A stretch of 64,000 nucleotides of DNA from Paenibacillus sp. PL2-23 (GCF_040834005.1 NZ_CP162129.1:4351501-4415500), one strand, 5' to 3'; counted from the first letter of the stretch, positions 36,456-45,272 are shown. Numbers and translations: made by a program. Notes: a model not told the origin generated them from the sequence alone.

Positions 36456-37484
36456 TTACGACTTCGACATCAGCTCCCGCAGCCGATTGTCCAGCCATTC
36501 CTTGGAGAAGTGCTCGCCGATAAAAACAGCCACATCGCGAACCTCGCCCTGAGGCTCTATGCGTATAAAATCGGTTTCCCGATACGCGTATTGGAACAGA
36601 TAGCGGCTGCCTGCAGAGGTATCGGAGAACGACACAATGCCTTTGGCTCTGTATATATTGTCCGGGAGTCCCCGGAGCAGCTCCTCGAACGCGACACTGT
36701 CCACCGGCTTGTCCAGATAGCGGGTTGCCGCCATGACATGCCGATGAGAGGCGTCATGGGAATCCTCAACGTATTCCACGTCCTCCTGGCGATCATCTGT
36801 CGCCCCTATGGGATGGGGGACGGGATGTGCTTCAGCATCCAGCCAGCTCCAATCCTCAAGCTCGCAACGAACCGTGGACACGATTCGCGCATGGGCGTTC
36901 CACTCCCTCAGCAGCTGCTGAACCTCTACAAGCTGCTCCGGCTCCAGCTTGTCTGATTTGTTGAGCAGCAGCAGCGTCCCGCAGCGAATCTGCTCCTTCA
37001 TCAGCTTGAAGGTTCGCCCTTTGCCGTTCCTGCTGCGCTCCAGCAGCTCGGGGCCGTCCACAACCGTAATAATCTCCCGAAGCTCAATCGTCTTGTACAT
37101 AGACGCGTCCGTTACGCCGTCCAGCGTCTCCAACGGATTGGCTGCTCCCGTCGACTCAATGCATATCGCATCCGGACGATGCTCCTTAATAAGCGCTCCA
37201 ATCTCCACGCCAAGATCGCTGCGGATGGAGCAGCAGATACAGCCGCCCAGCATTTCCGCCATGGGCACCTCGCGGTCGACTAACTGGCCGTCCAGGTTCA
37301 CCTCGCCAAGCTCATTCATAATAACGGCGGCCTTCAGGCCCCGGCTTCTCCACTCATTCAGCATGTTAGAGAGCAGCGTCGTCTTGCCGCTGCCCAGAAA
37401 GCCGGACAGCAAATAAATAGGCGTTACCGCTTCCCGTTCCATCGTATTCGTCACCCTCTCTTCCTGCACTTCCGTATCCATCAT
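36456..37484 (-). CDS. CobW/COG0523 family G3E GTPase
   Basis: 342 residues. P-loop 'LLSGFLGSGKTTLLSNML', the metal-binding CxCC motif in 'MLGGCICCSIRSDL' (about 80-92), 'ICIESTGAANP' and 'LLLNKSDKLE' (NKxD) are all present, with a C-terminal CobW domain ('YRAKGIVSFSDTS'). These proteins are metallochaperones for zinc or cobalt. An internal acidic/His stretch ('DSHDASHRH') could bind metal. ATG 37484 is favoured; a GTG 6 nt earlier overlaps the stop of the upstream gene. Confidence 0.92.
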   Translation of the reverse strand: MMDTEVQEERVTNTMEREAVTPIYLLSGFLGSGKTTLLSNMLNEWRSRGLKAAVIMNELGEVNLDGQLVDREVPMAEMLGGCICCSIRSDLGVEIGALIKEHRPDAICIESTGAANPLETLDGVTDASMYKTIELREIITVVDGPELLERSRNGKGRTFKLMKEQIRCGTLLLLNKSDKLEPEQLVEVQQLLREWNAHARIVSTVRCELEDWSWLDAEAHPVPHPIGATDDRQEDVEYVEDSHDASHRHVMAATRYLDKPVDSVAFEELLRGLPDNIYRAKGIVSFSDTSAGSRYLFQYAYRETDFIRIEPQGEVRDVAVFIGEHFSKEWLDNRLRELMSKS

Positions 37485-37486
37485 AA

Positions 37487-38803
37487 TCACTTTTCCCCTA
37501 TGCCAATCGCGCCCGCTTGGGCTTCCTGCACCCTCATCGCGACCTCCTCCGGCTCCGCCGCGCCTGCCAGCAGCTCCCGGAGACCGCGATTCAGCGCATT
37601 TGCTCCTTCAGTCGAGAGCAGCGCGTCGTATACGGGAGTCAGCCGCACGCTGTTCACCAGATCGTACACCTGCGCGAATATGGGGGATACCGTGCTCTTA
37701 TCCAGCGGAATCTTGTAGCTGACCAGCTGATGGCTGGCCAGCGTTCGACGCTGGGCATCGGGACCCGACATCGCATAGATCAGCTTCATCGCCGCGTCCT
37801 GCTTCGCGCCGGTTTCCCTTACGCCAAGCGCCATACCGGTGCCAACCACGCCTGCGAGCGTATTAGGATCGCCTCTGCCTCCCGGCATCGTCGGAAGCAC
37901 GGTCGCCCCCAGCTCACTTAGCACCTCTGCAGGCGCGTTAGCGGCCAGATTGGTCAGCGCCCAGCCGCCGTCGATCATCATGGCAGCTTCTCCATTCGCG
38001 AACCGCAGCTCCATCTCCACATTGTCTATCTCGTCGTAATCCTCCTGGAAAGCCTCCGCTTCGGCGAGCTCTCGCATATAAGACAACGCTTCTATAAACA
38101 CAGGATCCGTGAAGCTTGCGCCCTCCTGCTTCACCGCCCGCAGGAACCAGTCCGTTCCCGTCACCCGGTCGGCTACCGAGCTGAAGATGCTGGACTGCGC
38201 CAGCCACTCCGCTTTGTTGCCTAGCATGATCGGCGTAATACCCAGCGCTTTGAAATGCTCAATTACATGCATAAGCTCATGCCATGTCGTTGGCACTTGC
38301 TGTCCATGCTCCTGGAACAGCCGTTGGTTGTAATAAAGAATAGAGGTCGGCGTCAGCCCCATCGGCGCTCCGTAGACGCCATCCTGCTCCGTGAACGCTT
38401 CCAGCGAGTTCGGCAAGAAGCCGTCTCGCCACTCCGGGTACTGATCCAGCAAGGGGTTAATGGGCTCGATGAGCTTCGCTTCGGCCAGGCTGGTCGTCAT
38501 GGACCCGCTCCACAGCACAAAAACGTCGGGCACTTCTCCCTTCATCGCCACGGCCGTCAATCGGGAGCGATACTTGTCCGGCGTGAAGGCTCGCACAGTC
38601 AGCTCCACGTTGTCATTCTCGGTTCGAAACTGCTGCACGATGCTCTGCATCGTCTGCGACCGCAGATCAGTACCGCTAAAGTTATGCCATAACGTGAGCT
38701 CGATAACGTCCGCTTCCTGGTCCTCGCTTTGGTGATTCAAGCACGAACCTGTTACGGCAACAATAATCGACAGCAGCGCGATAAGCGACATGCCCCGTCT
38801 CAT
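37487..38803 (-). CDS. ABC-type sugar-binding lipoprotein (family 1), orphan
   Basis: 438 residues with a lipoprotein signal ('LLSIIVAVTGSCLN') and the classical family-1 solute-binding fold: 'IELTLWHNFSGTDLRSQTMQSIVQQF', 'PDVFVLWSGSMTTSLAEAKLIEPI', 'YGAPMGLTPTSILYYNQRLF', 'GEAAMMIDGGWALTNL'. Such proteins deliver oligosaccharides to ABC importers. No permease or ATPase gene is near; instead a CobW gene overlaps its end. ATG at 38803 has GGAGG 9 nt before it. Confidence 0.9.
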   Translation of the reverse strand: MRRGMSLIALLSIIVAVTGSCLNHQSEDQEADVIELTLWHNFSGTDLRSQTMQSIVQQFRTENDNVELTVRAFTPDKYRSRLTAVAMKGEVPDVFVLWSGSMTTSLAEAKLIEPINPLLDQYPEWRDGFLPNSLEAFTEQDGVYGAPMGLTPTSILYYNQRLFQEHGQQVPTTWHELMHVIEHFKALGITPIMLGNKAEWLAQSSIFSSVADRVTGTDWFLRAVKQEGASFTDPVFIEALSYMRELAEAEAFQEDYDEIDNVEMELRFANGEAAMMIDGGWALTNLAANAPAEVLSELGATVLPTMPGGRGDPNTLAGVVGTGMALGVRETGAKQDAAMKLIYAMSGPDAQRRTLASHQLVSYKIPLDKSTVSPIFAQVYDLVNSVRLTPVYDALLSTEGANALNRGLRELLAGAAEPEEVAMRVQEAQAGAIGIGEK

Positions 38804-38926
38804 TCTGGCGCCCTCCCTCAACTCATTCTTACCAATCAGTATAGTGAAAAATGTCGAAATTGCACAGCGTTTGTCCCTTATTTATGGATGAAGCGTGCCA
38901 TTAGCGTCTGACCCTGTAAACGTAAG

Positions 38927-38955
38927 AATCCCCTGGCGAGCATCGCCAGGGGATT
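38927..38955. terminator. Bidirectional terminator between YjcZ gene and upstream genes
   Basis: A 12-bp stem (AATCCCCTGGCG / CGCCAGGGGATT) with a 5-nt loop, followed by TCTTC on the plus strand and CTTACG on the other; it sits after the minus-strand YjcZ-type gene. Confidence 0.75.
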
Positions 38956-39037
38956 TCTTCATGCCTATGGTTAACGGAAGGACATGCCTATCGGCTTCAT
39001 TTGCTGCATCGTATACGGTTGGAGGATGTTAGTGGTA

Positions 39038-39184
39038 TTAGTAGCAAATCGTGCGGATGATGATAACCAGAAGGATGAAGAGGACCAGGATGGCTCCAAC
39101 GCTGTTGTAGCCGCCGCAAGCAGCTGCGCCAGCTACAGGGTAGTGGTGGTTTGCACCGCCAGAAACGTTTGCTGCGTAGTTCAA
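39038..39184 (-). CDS. YjcZ family sporulation peptide (48 aa)
   Basis: A 48-residue protein. The second half 'GYNSVGAILVLFILLVIIIRTICY' is the YjcZ-type membrane helix. The N-terminus is a Gly/Ala/His/Asn-rich stretch with Cys. The start is TTG at 39184 with AAAGGAG 9 nt upstream. YjcZ-like peptides are made late in sporulation in Bacillus; exact role unknown. A CATAnnnTA mother-cell sigma element precedes it and a divergent paralogue lies 271 nt away. Confidence 0.85.
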   Translation of the reverse strand: MNYAANVSGGANHHYPVAGAAACGGYNSVGAILVLFILLVIIIRTICY

Positions 39185-39214
39185 TTGTTTCAGCTCCTTT
39201 TTGTTAAGGTACAG

Positions 39215-39223
39215 TATCCTATG
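39215..39223 (-). promoter_or_regulatory. SigE/SigK-type -10 element of the minus-strand YjcZ gene
   Basis: CATAGGATA on the minus strand fits CATAnnnTA; an AC-containing -35 lies about 15 nt upstream. It is 31 nt before the start codon. Confidence 0.6.
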
Positions 39224-39413
39224 TATATTTCACCAAAAGGTATAGGCAGATGGGAAAATTGTGCGTTTGCTCATTTTCGCCTCCAGCCCGCACCATACGA
39301 GCCCCGTCGCGGCTCATGGCCATGCCCTTGCAGGCCTTCATCCCCAAAACTAGGCGATAGCCGAAGTTTAATGTCCATAGGGGCATTTACCCAGTCACAT
39401 TGAACCAGAGGCA

Positions 39414-39422
39414 CATAACATA
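39414..39422 (+). promoter_or_regulatory. SigE/SigK-type -10 element of the plus-strand YjcZ gene
   Basis: CATAACATA fits CATAnnnTA and lies 33 nt before the ATG at 39456, the mirror image of the arrangement on the other strand; CACA precedes it by 14 nt. Confidence 0.6.
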
Positions 39423-39455
39423 CAGAGTACTCAAGACGTAAGGAGGTGCATGCAA

Positions 39456-39578
39456 ATGTCCGGTTGCGTTGGTGGTGCTTACGGCTACAATAACGTTGGA
39501 GCGATTCTGGTTCTCTTTATCCTGTTGGTGATTATCGCTTGCAGCTTGTGCGGTTTCGGCGGCTTTGGCAAATGGTAG
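39456..39578 (+). CDS. YjcZ family sporulation peptide (40 aa)
   Basis: A 40-residue protein: 'SGCVGGAYGYNNVGAILVLF' then 'ILLVIIACSLCGFGGFGKW'. One membrane helix with Gly-rich flanks and three Cys. AGGAGG lies 9 nt before the ATG at 39456. It is divergent from a second member, and both share the GYNxVGAILVLFILLVII core, so they are paralogues. Confidence 0.88.
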   Translation: MSGCVGGAYGYNNVGAILVLFILLVIIACSLCGFGGFGKW

Positions 39579-39640
39579 TGAACGTCTGATATGTATCCTC
39601 CATGCATGCAGACCTGTTCATCACTCTTCATCTAACTAGC

Positions 39641-39672
39641 GGAAGGCCCGCACTGGATTGCGGGCCTTCCCT
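39641..39672. terminator. Terminator after the plus-strand YjcZ gene
   Basis: GGAAGGCCCGC / GCGGGCCTTCC perfect 11-bp stem, followed by CTTCC. The remaining gene-free sequence from 39579 to 39879 shows nothing else recognisable. Confidence 0.75.
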
Positions 39673-39879
39673 TCCGTATGCCCGCAGACAAGCTCCGCTC
39701 CTACGCGTCGCCGCCAGACTCGCTTCTCCCTCCAGCCCCTTCCGTAATGACTCCTCAACCGCTGCTCTTGTTCAGCGAACATTCAGCACCCGCTCATGTC
39801 AGAATCAGCTTCGTCTAAGGATGCATTCAGATCGGGGGCCTACTATTATATCTATCCCACTAGAGAAGGTGAACAGGCC

Positions 39880-40860
39880 ATGAAACGACACCAAACTACA
39901 ATAACGATCGCCGCAGCCGTTATATTTCTCTTTACACTCAGCATCATCCTGTACAAGCTGGCCGACCGCTACCTTATCGAGCATGTCGAGGTTATCGTGA
40001 CCGAGAAGGAAGCCTTGACCGGCGCAGCGCTTGAGGATGCCGTCCCTTCCGATTTGGACAAGCCTGAAGATTGGGACAGCGACAGCTTGACGACAGCCTC
40101 GACAGCCGTATGGGATGACTGGAGCTATCAAGACGAGCGTGTATCGATTGCCATCGAGCAGGTGCAGACGGGTTCTGGGGCTGACGCCATTACATATTTC
40201 GTCGCTGACGTCCTGCTGAAGGACAACGCCAGCCTGCGGACCGCCTTTGCCAAGGACTCGTTCGGGCGGAATATCATTGAGAACACATCCGCGATCGCCT
40301 CCCACAAGGATGCCATCTTCGCGATCAACGGCGACTACTACGGCTTCCGGGACAATGGCGTTATTATTCGGAACGGCACGCTGTATCGAGATGAGCCTGC
40401 GCGCGACGCGCTTGCTTTATTCACGGACGGCACTCTCGCCACCTACGACGAAGAAGAGGTTTCGTCCGAGGAGCTGCTGCGCAGCGGCGTTGCTCATACC
40501 TTTTCATTCGGACCGATTCTCGTCGCGGAGGGAGAGATCGCGGAGGATCTCGATCATGTCGTCATTGATACCAATTTCGGCAATCGTTCCATCGAAGACG
40601 CCAATCCACGTACCGGCATCGGCATGATCGAGCCGAATCATTATGTTTTTGTTGTGGTCGACGGTCGCAGCAAAGGCTACAGCCGCGGTATGACGCTAAG
40701 CGAATTTGCAGCCCTCTTCCAGGAGCTTGGCGCAACCGAAGCATACAATCTCGATGGCGGCGGCTCATCCACCATGTATTTCAACGGCAGGGTCGTGAAC
40801 AACCCCGAAGGAAAAGGTGAAGAGCGCGGCGTCAGTGACATTATCTACATCAGCGCATAA
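39880..40860 (+). CDS. Membrane-anchored phosphodiester glycosidase (NAGPA domain)
   Basis: 326 residues: an N-terminal membrane anchor ('TTITIAAAVIFLFTLSIILYKLA'), then the NAGPA/DUF2233 domain (about 110-326) with 'AIFAINGDYYGFRDNGVIIRNG', 'NHYVFVVVDGRSKGYSRGMTLSEFAAL' and the signature 'EAYNLDGGGSSTMYFNGRVVN'. The family removes GlcNAc or related sugars from phosphodiesters, including wall teichoic acid-type substrates in bacteria. It is followed 32 nt later by a glycosyltransferase, so a cell-wall role is likely. A second NAGPA domain occurs in the prophage endolysin. Confidence 0.9.
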   Translation: MKRHQTTITIAAAVIFLFTLSIILYKLADRYLIEHVEVIVTEKEALTGAALEDAVPSDLDKPEDWDSDSLTTASTAVWDDWSYQDERVSIAIEQVQTGSGADAITYFVADVLLKDNASLRTAFAKDSFGRNIIENTSAIASHKDAIFAINGDYYGFRDNGVIIRNGTLYRDEPARDALALFTDGTLATYDEEEVSSEELLRSGVAHTFSFGPILVAEGEIAEDLDHVVIDTNFGNRSIEDANPRTGIGMIEPNHYVFVVVDGRSKGYSRGMTLSEFAALFQELGATEAYNLDGGGSSTMYFNGRVVNNPEGKGEERGVSDIIYISA

Positions 40861-40892
40861 CACACAGCAGCAGAGGAGGACTGACTGACGCC

Positions 40893-41906
40893 ATGATTTG
40901 TTTAATTCCATCCTACGAGCCGGATATCCGACTGATTACACTCATCCGACAGTTGAAGGAGGAGCTAGTCGCTCAGATCGTCATCGTCGACGACGGCAGC
41001 GGCCCGCTCTACCAGCAATTATTCCAGCAGGCGCGGCAAGAAGGCTGCATCGTTCTTACTCACGAAGCGAACCTGGGCAAAGGCCGTGCCCTTAAGACAG
41101 GCTTCGCCCATATTCGCGAGCTTGCAGACCCGCACGGCGTCGTCGTCTGCGCCGACAGCGACGGTCAGCACTTACCCGCGGACATCAGGCGTATTGCCGA
41201 GGCGGCAATCGCCCATCAAGGCCATATCGTCTTGGGCGGCAGGCGCTTCACCGGCGAAGTGCCGCTGCGCAGCAAGCTCGGCAATACGCTGACGCGCAAG
41301 GTGTACGCCTTGGCAACTGGGCTGCACCTCTACGATACGCAGACCGGTCTGCGCGGCTTCTCCTTCTCCATGCTGGAGCGTCTCTGCCGCATCACCGGCG
41401 AACGGTTCGAATACGAAATGAATATGCTCCTCGCCGCCTCGGAGGAAGGCTGGCCGCTGATGGAGCTCCCGATCGACACCGTCTATCTGGAGAACAATCA
41501 ATCCTCCCATTTCCGACCGCTGACCGACTCGATTAAAATCTATCTGCCGTTCCTGAGATACAGCGCTTCGTCCGTGCTGGCCGCAGCCATCGACTTCGGC
41601 ATGCTGTTTCTGCTTGCCTGGCTGACCGATCATTTGCTCATCGCTGTTGCCGGAGCGCGGCTGTGCAGCTCGATCTTCAATTACGCGGTGAACCGGCGGT
41701 TCGTGTTCCGCAAGAAGCATGGCGCGGCGATCGCAAGGTCGATGCCCAAATATTTTGCGCTGGTGCTGGTCATTCTACTGTTGAATTACGGGTTGATGGC
41801 CCTTGCGCACGAGGGACTCGACATGCCGCTGCTCGCATCAAAGCTGGTGACTGAAGCCGCCTTGTTCCTGTTCAGCTACTGGGCGCAGAGGAAGCTCGTC
41901 TATTAA
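40893..41906 (+). CDS. Family 2 glycosyltransferase fused to GtrA-like membrane domain
   Basis: 337 residues. N-terminal GT2 domain: 'CLIPSYEPD', 'IVIVDDGSG', 'CADSDGQHLPADI' (DxD-type) and 'YDTQTGLRGFS'. The C-terminal 120 residues have four membrane helices of the GtrA type ('YFALVLVILLLNYGLMAL'), as in undecaprenyl-phosphate sugar flippases. It probably makes and flips a lipid-linked sugar for wall polymers (inference). AGAGGAGG lies 15 nt before the ATG. Confidence 0.92.
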   Translation: MICLIPSYEPDIRLITLIRQLKEELVAQIVIVDDGSGPLYQQLFQQARQEGCIVLTHEANLGKGRALKTGFAHIRELADPHGVVVCADSDGQHLPADIRRIAEAAIAHQGHIVLGGRRFTGEVPLRSKLGNTLTRKVYALATGLHLYDTQTGLRGFSFSMLERLCRITGERFEYEMNMLLAASEEGWPLMELPIDTVYLENNQSSHFRPLTDSIKIYLPFLRYSASSVLAAAIDFGMLFLLAWLTDHLLIAVAGARLCSSIFNYAVNRRFVFRKKHGAAIARSMPKYFALVLVILLLNYGLMALAHEGLDMPLLASKLVTEAALFLFSYWAQRKLVY

Positions 41907-41908
41907 GC

Positions 41909-41959
41909 AAAAAGGTCCTCCAAGCGCTCCGATCCCATCGGATACGCCGGAAGACCTTT
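41909..41959 (-). terminator. Terminator of tyrS
   Basis: On the minus strand AAAGGTCTTCC pairs imperfectly with GGAGGACCTTT, then TTGC. Directly past the tyrS stop. Confidence 0.7.
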
Positions 41960-41978
41960 GATGGCTGAACGCCCTTTG

Positions 41979-43244
41979 CTAAGTTAACCGCACGAGGCTG
42001 TAGTTCTTTTTGCCTTTGCGGATAATAATGAACCGGCCGTCGAACGCGTGCTCCGGCGTCACCTCGAAAGCAACATCGCTGACACGGTCGCCATTCATGG
42101 AGATCGCGCCGTTCGTAATGTCCTCGCGCGCCTGGCGCTTGGACGGCTCAATGCCTATATCGACCAGCCAGTCCACGATATTTTTGGTTTCTCTGGCCGC
42201 CTCGAACGTCGGCATCTCCTTGAAGCCCTGCTCGATTTCATCCGCCGTAAGCGACTTGATGTCACCGCTGAACAGCGCCGCCGTTATCTTTTTGGCTTGC
42301 TCCAGCATCGCCTCGCCATGGACGAAACGGGTCATTTCCTCCGCCAGTGCCTTCTGCGCCTCACGCTTATGCGGCTCCGTCTTCACCTTCTCCTCCAGCG
42401 CTTCGATCTGCTCCTTGCTCAGGAAGGTGAAGAACTTGAGGTATTTGACAACATCACGGTCATCTGTGTTCGCCCAGAACTGGTAGAACTCATATGGCGT
42501 CGTCTTGTTGGGATCAAGCCATACCGCGCCGCCCGCCGTCTTGCCGAATTTAGTGCCGTCCGCCTTCAGCATAAGCGGAATCGTCAAGCCGAACGCCTTG
42601 GCCTCCGAGCCTTCCTTCTTGCGGATCAGATCCAGCCCCGCCGTAATGTTGCCCCATTGATCGGAGCCGCCGATCTGCAACTGCACATCCTCTTCCTTGT
42701 ACAGATGCAGGAAGTCCAGCGACTGCAGAATCTGGTACGAGAACTCTGTGAACGAGATGCCGCTCTCGAGACGGCTCGACACAACGTCCTTCGCCAGCAT
42801 CGTGTTGATGCTGAAGTTTTTGCCGTAGTCGCGCAGGAATTCGATGACGTTAATCTTATGCGTCCAATCGTAATTGTTCACCATACGCAGATCGCCGCCG
42901 CCCTCCTCCTTGCGGTCGAACAGCTTCTTGAGCTGCGCCGTGAGCGCTTCAACATTGGCCTGAATCTGCTCCAGCGTCTGCAGGGAACGTTCCGAGGTGC
43001 GGCCGCTTGGGTCGCCGATCGTGCCTGTTGCCCCGCCAATCAGAATGACGGGACGATGTCCCGCAAGCTGGAATCGCTTCAGCATCATGAACGGAATCAG
43101 ATGTCCGATATGCATGCTGTCGCCCGTAGGATCGACGCCGCAGTACAGCGAAACCTTCTTCTCCTTAACAAGCTCGCGCAGACCTTCCGCGTCGGTCTGC
43201 TGATTAATGGCGTCGCGCCATTCCAGTTCGTCGATAATGTTCAT
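41979..43244 (-). CDS. tyrS: Tyrosyl-tRNA synthetase
   Basis: 421 residues. Class I motifs HIGH (45-48, 'SMHIGHLIPF') and KMSKS-equivalent 'KFGKT', the tyrosine pocket 'FLHLYKEEDVQLQIGGSDQWGN' and a C-terminal S4 RNA-binding domain ('DIGIEPSKRQAREDITNGAISMNGDRV'). Charges tRNA-Tyr. ATG at 43244 was chosen over the one 6 nt upstream because GGAG lies 9 nt before it. Controlled by the T-box upstream. Confidence 0.96.
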   Translation of the reverse strand: MNIIDELEWRDAINQQTDAEGLRELVKEKKVSLYCGVDPTGDSMHIGHLIPFMMLKRFQLAGHRPVILIGGATGTIGDPSGRTSERSLQTLEQIQANVEALTAQLKKLFDRKEEGGGDLRMVNNYDWTHKINVIEFLRDYGKNFSINTMLAKDVVSSRLESGISFTEFSYQILQSLDFLHLYKEEDVQLQIGGSDQWGNITAGLDLIRKKEGSEAKAFGLTIPLMLKADGTKFGKTAGGAVWLDPNKTTPYEFYQFWANTDDRDVVKYLKFFTFLSKEQIEALEEKVKTEPHKREAQKALAEEMTRFVHGEAMLEQAKKITAALFSGDIKSLTADEIEQGFKEMPTFEAARETKNIVDWLVDIGIEPSKRQAREDITNGAISMNGDRVSDVAFEVTPEHAFDGRFIIIRKGKKNYSLVRLT

Positions 43245-43283
43245 AGACATAAACTCCAGCCCCCTATTATTGTGGAAAAAAAC

Positions 43284-43530
43284 AAAAAATCGCCCCTTGT
43301 CTATTGTAGACATAGGGACGATTGGATAACCGTGGTACCACCCAGATTGCACCCAAGGCTGATCACACCTCAGATACCGCTTCACAGCGCTTTATCGGTC
43401 GCTAACCGCTTGGCATTACCCAAGCACTCCGGAGTGTAATTCGCGGCATTGTGTGTGCTGGGTTGCATCAACCCCCAGCTTTCTACGTCAACAGTGACAA
43501 CCCGCTACTGAATTCCTTCAACGCATTAGA
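43284..43530 (-). promoter_or_regulatory. Tyrosine T-box leader of tyrS
   Basis: On the minus strand the T-box GGGTGGTACCACGG (near 43331-43344) is followed by a hairpin terminator (ATCGTCCCTATG / arms ending GGGGCGAT) and T6. The stem I region includes GAATTACACTCC with the Tyr codon TAC as likely specifier. Uncharged tRNA-Tyr would stabilise the antiterminator and allow tyrS transcription. Confidence 0.93.
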
Positions 43531-43613
43531 ATATACGATTACACAACAGTATAGGGAACGGCAGGGTGGATGTCAATGGAGGATTTCATATTGCCGATGC
43601 TTAGCTTTGAAAG

Positions 43614-43844
43614 TCATCTGAACGTCAGCTGAAGCTCCAAGTCCTCTCTTGGCGCAAGCACCTGAAGGCGGCCTTCCTTGATTGCGATACGGCGCTTCTC
43701 CACCAGCTCCGCCAACGCAGCGATGATCTGCTTCTCGCTCAAGCCAATAACACGGCCCAATCGGCCATAATGCAGAGTAACCGCCTCGCCATGATACAAA
43801 TGCCACAGCATCTTTAATAGTTTCCGCGAACGCTCTGACAGCAC
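43614..43844 (-). CDS. Small winged-helix-like hypothetical protein
   Basis: 76 residues, start GTG with GGAGG 9 nt upstream. The sequence 'RSRKLLKMLWHLYHGEAVTLHYGRLGRVIGLSEKQIIAALAELVEKRRIAIKEGRLQVL' reads as a winged helix with wing at the end, so DNA binding is plausible. No family recognised. It stands alone upstream of the tyrS leader on the same strand. Confidence 0.72.
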   Translation of the reverse strand: MLSERSRKLLKMLWHLYHGEAVTLHYGRLGRVIGLSEKQIIAALAELVEKRRIAIKEGRLQVLAPREDLELQLTFR

Positions 43845-44080
43845 GTCGGAACACCTCCACGATGATTATATTTTCCAAGCAACCTACGCCTATGAATGTG
43901 AAGTATCACCCAGCTGCTCAACTCAATAAACGAATGTATGTTCCTATTATACACCAAACACCTATTCGTATTTCAAGCAGGAAAATAAATAAGCTTCGTA
44001 GAAGCTCTCACTGTTCTTTAACCCATTTCCCCCACTTTCAAACATACTTTATGCAGCATTGTGAATGATTGGATACGTGA

Positions 44081-44326
44081 TCACGACATCCGTGCTCTAA
44101 GCTTCAACAATTCGTGGATCAGGTAATCAAGCTGCCGATGCGCTTCCTCCAGCTGCTGGGTTTGCTGGCTTTGCCGATGCTCTCTGTTGTATTCGCTCTC
44201 CAGCAGCTCCAGCGCCAGCCCTGCCGAAACGGCGATGATGCCATCACCCAACGCGGCAAGCGAAGCTCCAATCAGTTCAAGCCTTGCGATTTCTATCTCT
44301 CGGAGCAACTTAAGGTTGTTCTCCAT
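44081..44326 (-). CDS. Small helical protein, possibly Spo0E-like
   Basis: 81 residues, two long helices. 'IEIARLELIGASLAALGDGIIAVSAGLALELLESEYN' loosely follows the Spo0E aspartyl-phosphatase layout (helix, loop, helix), but the SQELD signature is replaced by SAGLA, so phosphatase activity is unlikely or the resemblance is accidental. GGGGAGGGCT directly precedes the ATG. Confidence 0.62.
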   Translation of the reverse strand: MENNLKLLREIEIARLELIGASLAALGDGIIAVSAGLALELLESEYNREHRQSQQTQQLEEAHRQLDYLIHELLKLRARMS

Positions 44327-44446
44327 AGCCCTCCCCATCCTCGTCATCCATAATGCTACAAGGTATGCCAATGCTACCTAGGCAGTGAGCGAATGTTGGA
44401 GCAACGAAACAAGTCTGCCTGCATTAGAGCCAACGCGCACGCAACA

Positions 44447-44488
44447 AAGAGGCCTTGCAGCGTTCCATGAACGAATACAAAGCCTCTA
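44447..44488 (-). terminator. Terminator after the DUF4258-like gene
   Basis: AGAGGC/GCCTCT outer stem with an inner CGTTC/GAACG stem, then TTTGTTG on the minus strand, 20 nt past the stop at 44508. Confidence 0.6.
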
Positions 44489-44507
44489 GCTTATGACGAC
44501 TAAAAAG

Positions 44508-44843
44508 TCACTTCCAACGCTTACCTCCCTTGCGCCTAACTCTTTTCCTACTTTTTCCTAATGCTTTGTTAACCATATCTCGCACACGTGTATCCTTTGT
44601 ATGTTTGCTAACATCAGCTTTCGGCTTCTCCTGTAGCTCGATGGCAAGATACACGGTTATGACTGAACGGAACGTCGAACCGTCCTTAAACACAACAAAT
44701 ATATTCGTATTATCAAGGTGCTGCCGGTATTGATAGGGAGAAGGGTTGAAGGGAATTCTCAACAACCTGGCCACCAACCACTTTTCGGAAATGTTGCGCT
44801 GAACACACCGTATTCGGGCGTGATCGGTGAACCGGATTATCAT
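44508..44843 (-). CDS. DUF4258-like protein
   Basis: 111 residues. 'IIRFTDHARIRCVQRNISEKWLVARLLRIPF' matches the opening of DUF4258-like proteins ('T.HA..R..QR.I'), which resemble RelE-fold toxins; the strand 'DGSTFRSVITVYL' fits the fold. The C-terminus is highly basic ('GKSRKRVRRKGGKRWK'). GGAGG lies 6 nt before the ATG. No antitoxin is adjacent on the same strand, so the toxin idea is only an inference. Confidence 0.72.
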   Translation of the reverse strand: MIIRFTDHARIRCVQRNISEKWLVARLLRIPFNPSPYQYRQHLDNTNIFVVFKDGSTFRSVITVYLAIELQEKPKADVSKHTKDTRVRDMVNKALGKSRKRVRRKGGKRWK

Positions 44844-45038
44844 CTAATCCCTCCAACTATAGTCTCGGAGTTTTCAGGACTATTTTACCACATGAATGAA
44901 AATAAAAGATCCACAACTTACAGAAATCATAATATTCATTGAGCTTATGCTGTTGACCGCAACCGTATCCATTCATTGCAGTATCGGGTATAATTATTAA
45001 TTAGTACAGAGTCTATTTTGATAAAGGAGTGACTTTCC

Positions 45039-45272
45039 ATGTCAATGGTACACAAACTCCATCCACATTTAGTAAAGAACATAAGGGAATTCTTATCTGA
45101 AAACAATATTTCCACAAAGAAGCTTGTCATAGATCTTGAAGCAGAAACCATCGAGGACTTTGATGATTACTCAGTAGATGACATTTTAAGTGTGGCTGGA
45201 ATTCTAAAGCCCGGGGAAGCTCAAGAATTATTAGACCACATTCAGAAGTCACGGGAGGACTGGGGGAAGTGA
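45039..45272 (+). CDS. Antitoxin-like protein upstream of a broken PIN toxin
   Basis: 77 residues, acidic ('DLEAETIEDFDDYSVDDILSVAGILKPGEAQELLDHI'). Its TGA overlaps the GTG of the PIN-domain fragment (GTGA), the usual layout of antitoxin-toxin pairs. AAAGGAG lies 9 nt before the ATG. The protein itself matches no antitoxin family I can name; the call is by context. Confidence 0.7.
   Translation: MSMVHKLHPHLVKNIREFLSENNISTKKLVIDLEAETIEDFDDYSVDDILSVAGILKPGEAQELLDHIQKSREDWGK

Noticed and set aside
42048..43439. Long plus-strand open frame (463 codons) opposite tyrS
   Set aside because: It lies entirely antisense to tyrS and its T-box, has no family motifs, and its composition is that of the complement of a GC-rich gene.
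44081..44326. Calling this protein a Spo0E phosphatase outright
   Set aside because: The SQELD signature needed for activity is missing, so only a loose resemblance is reported.
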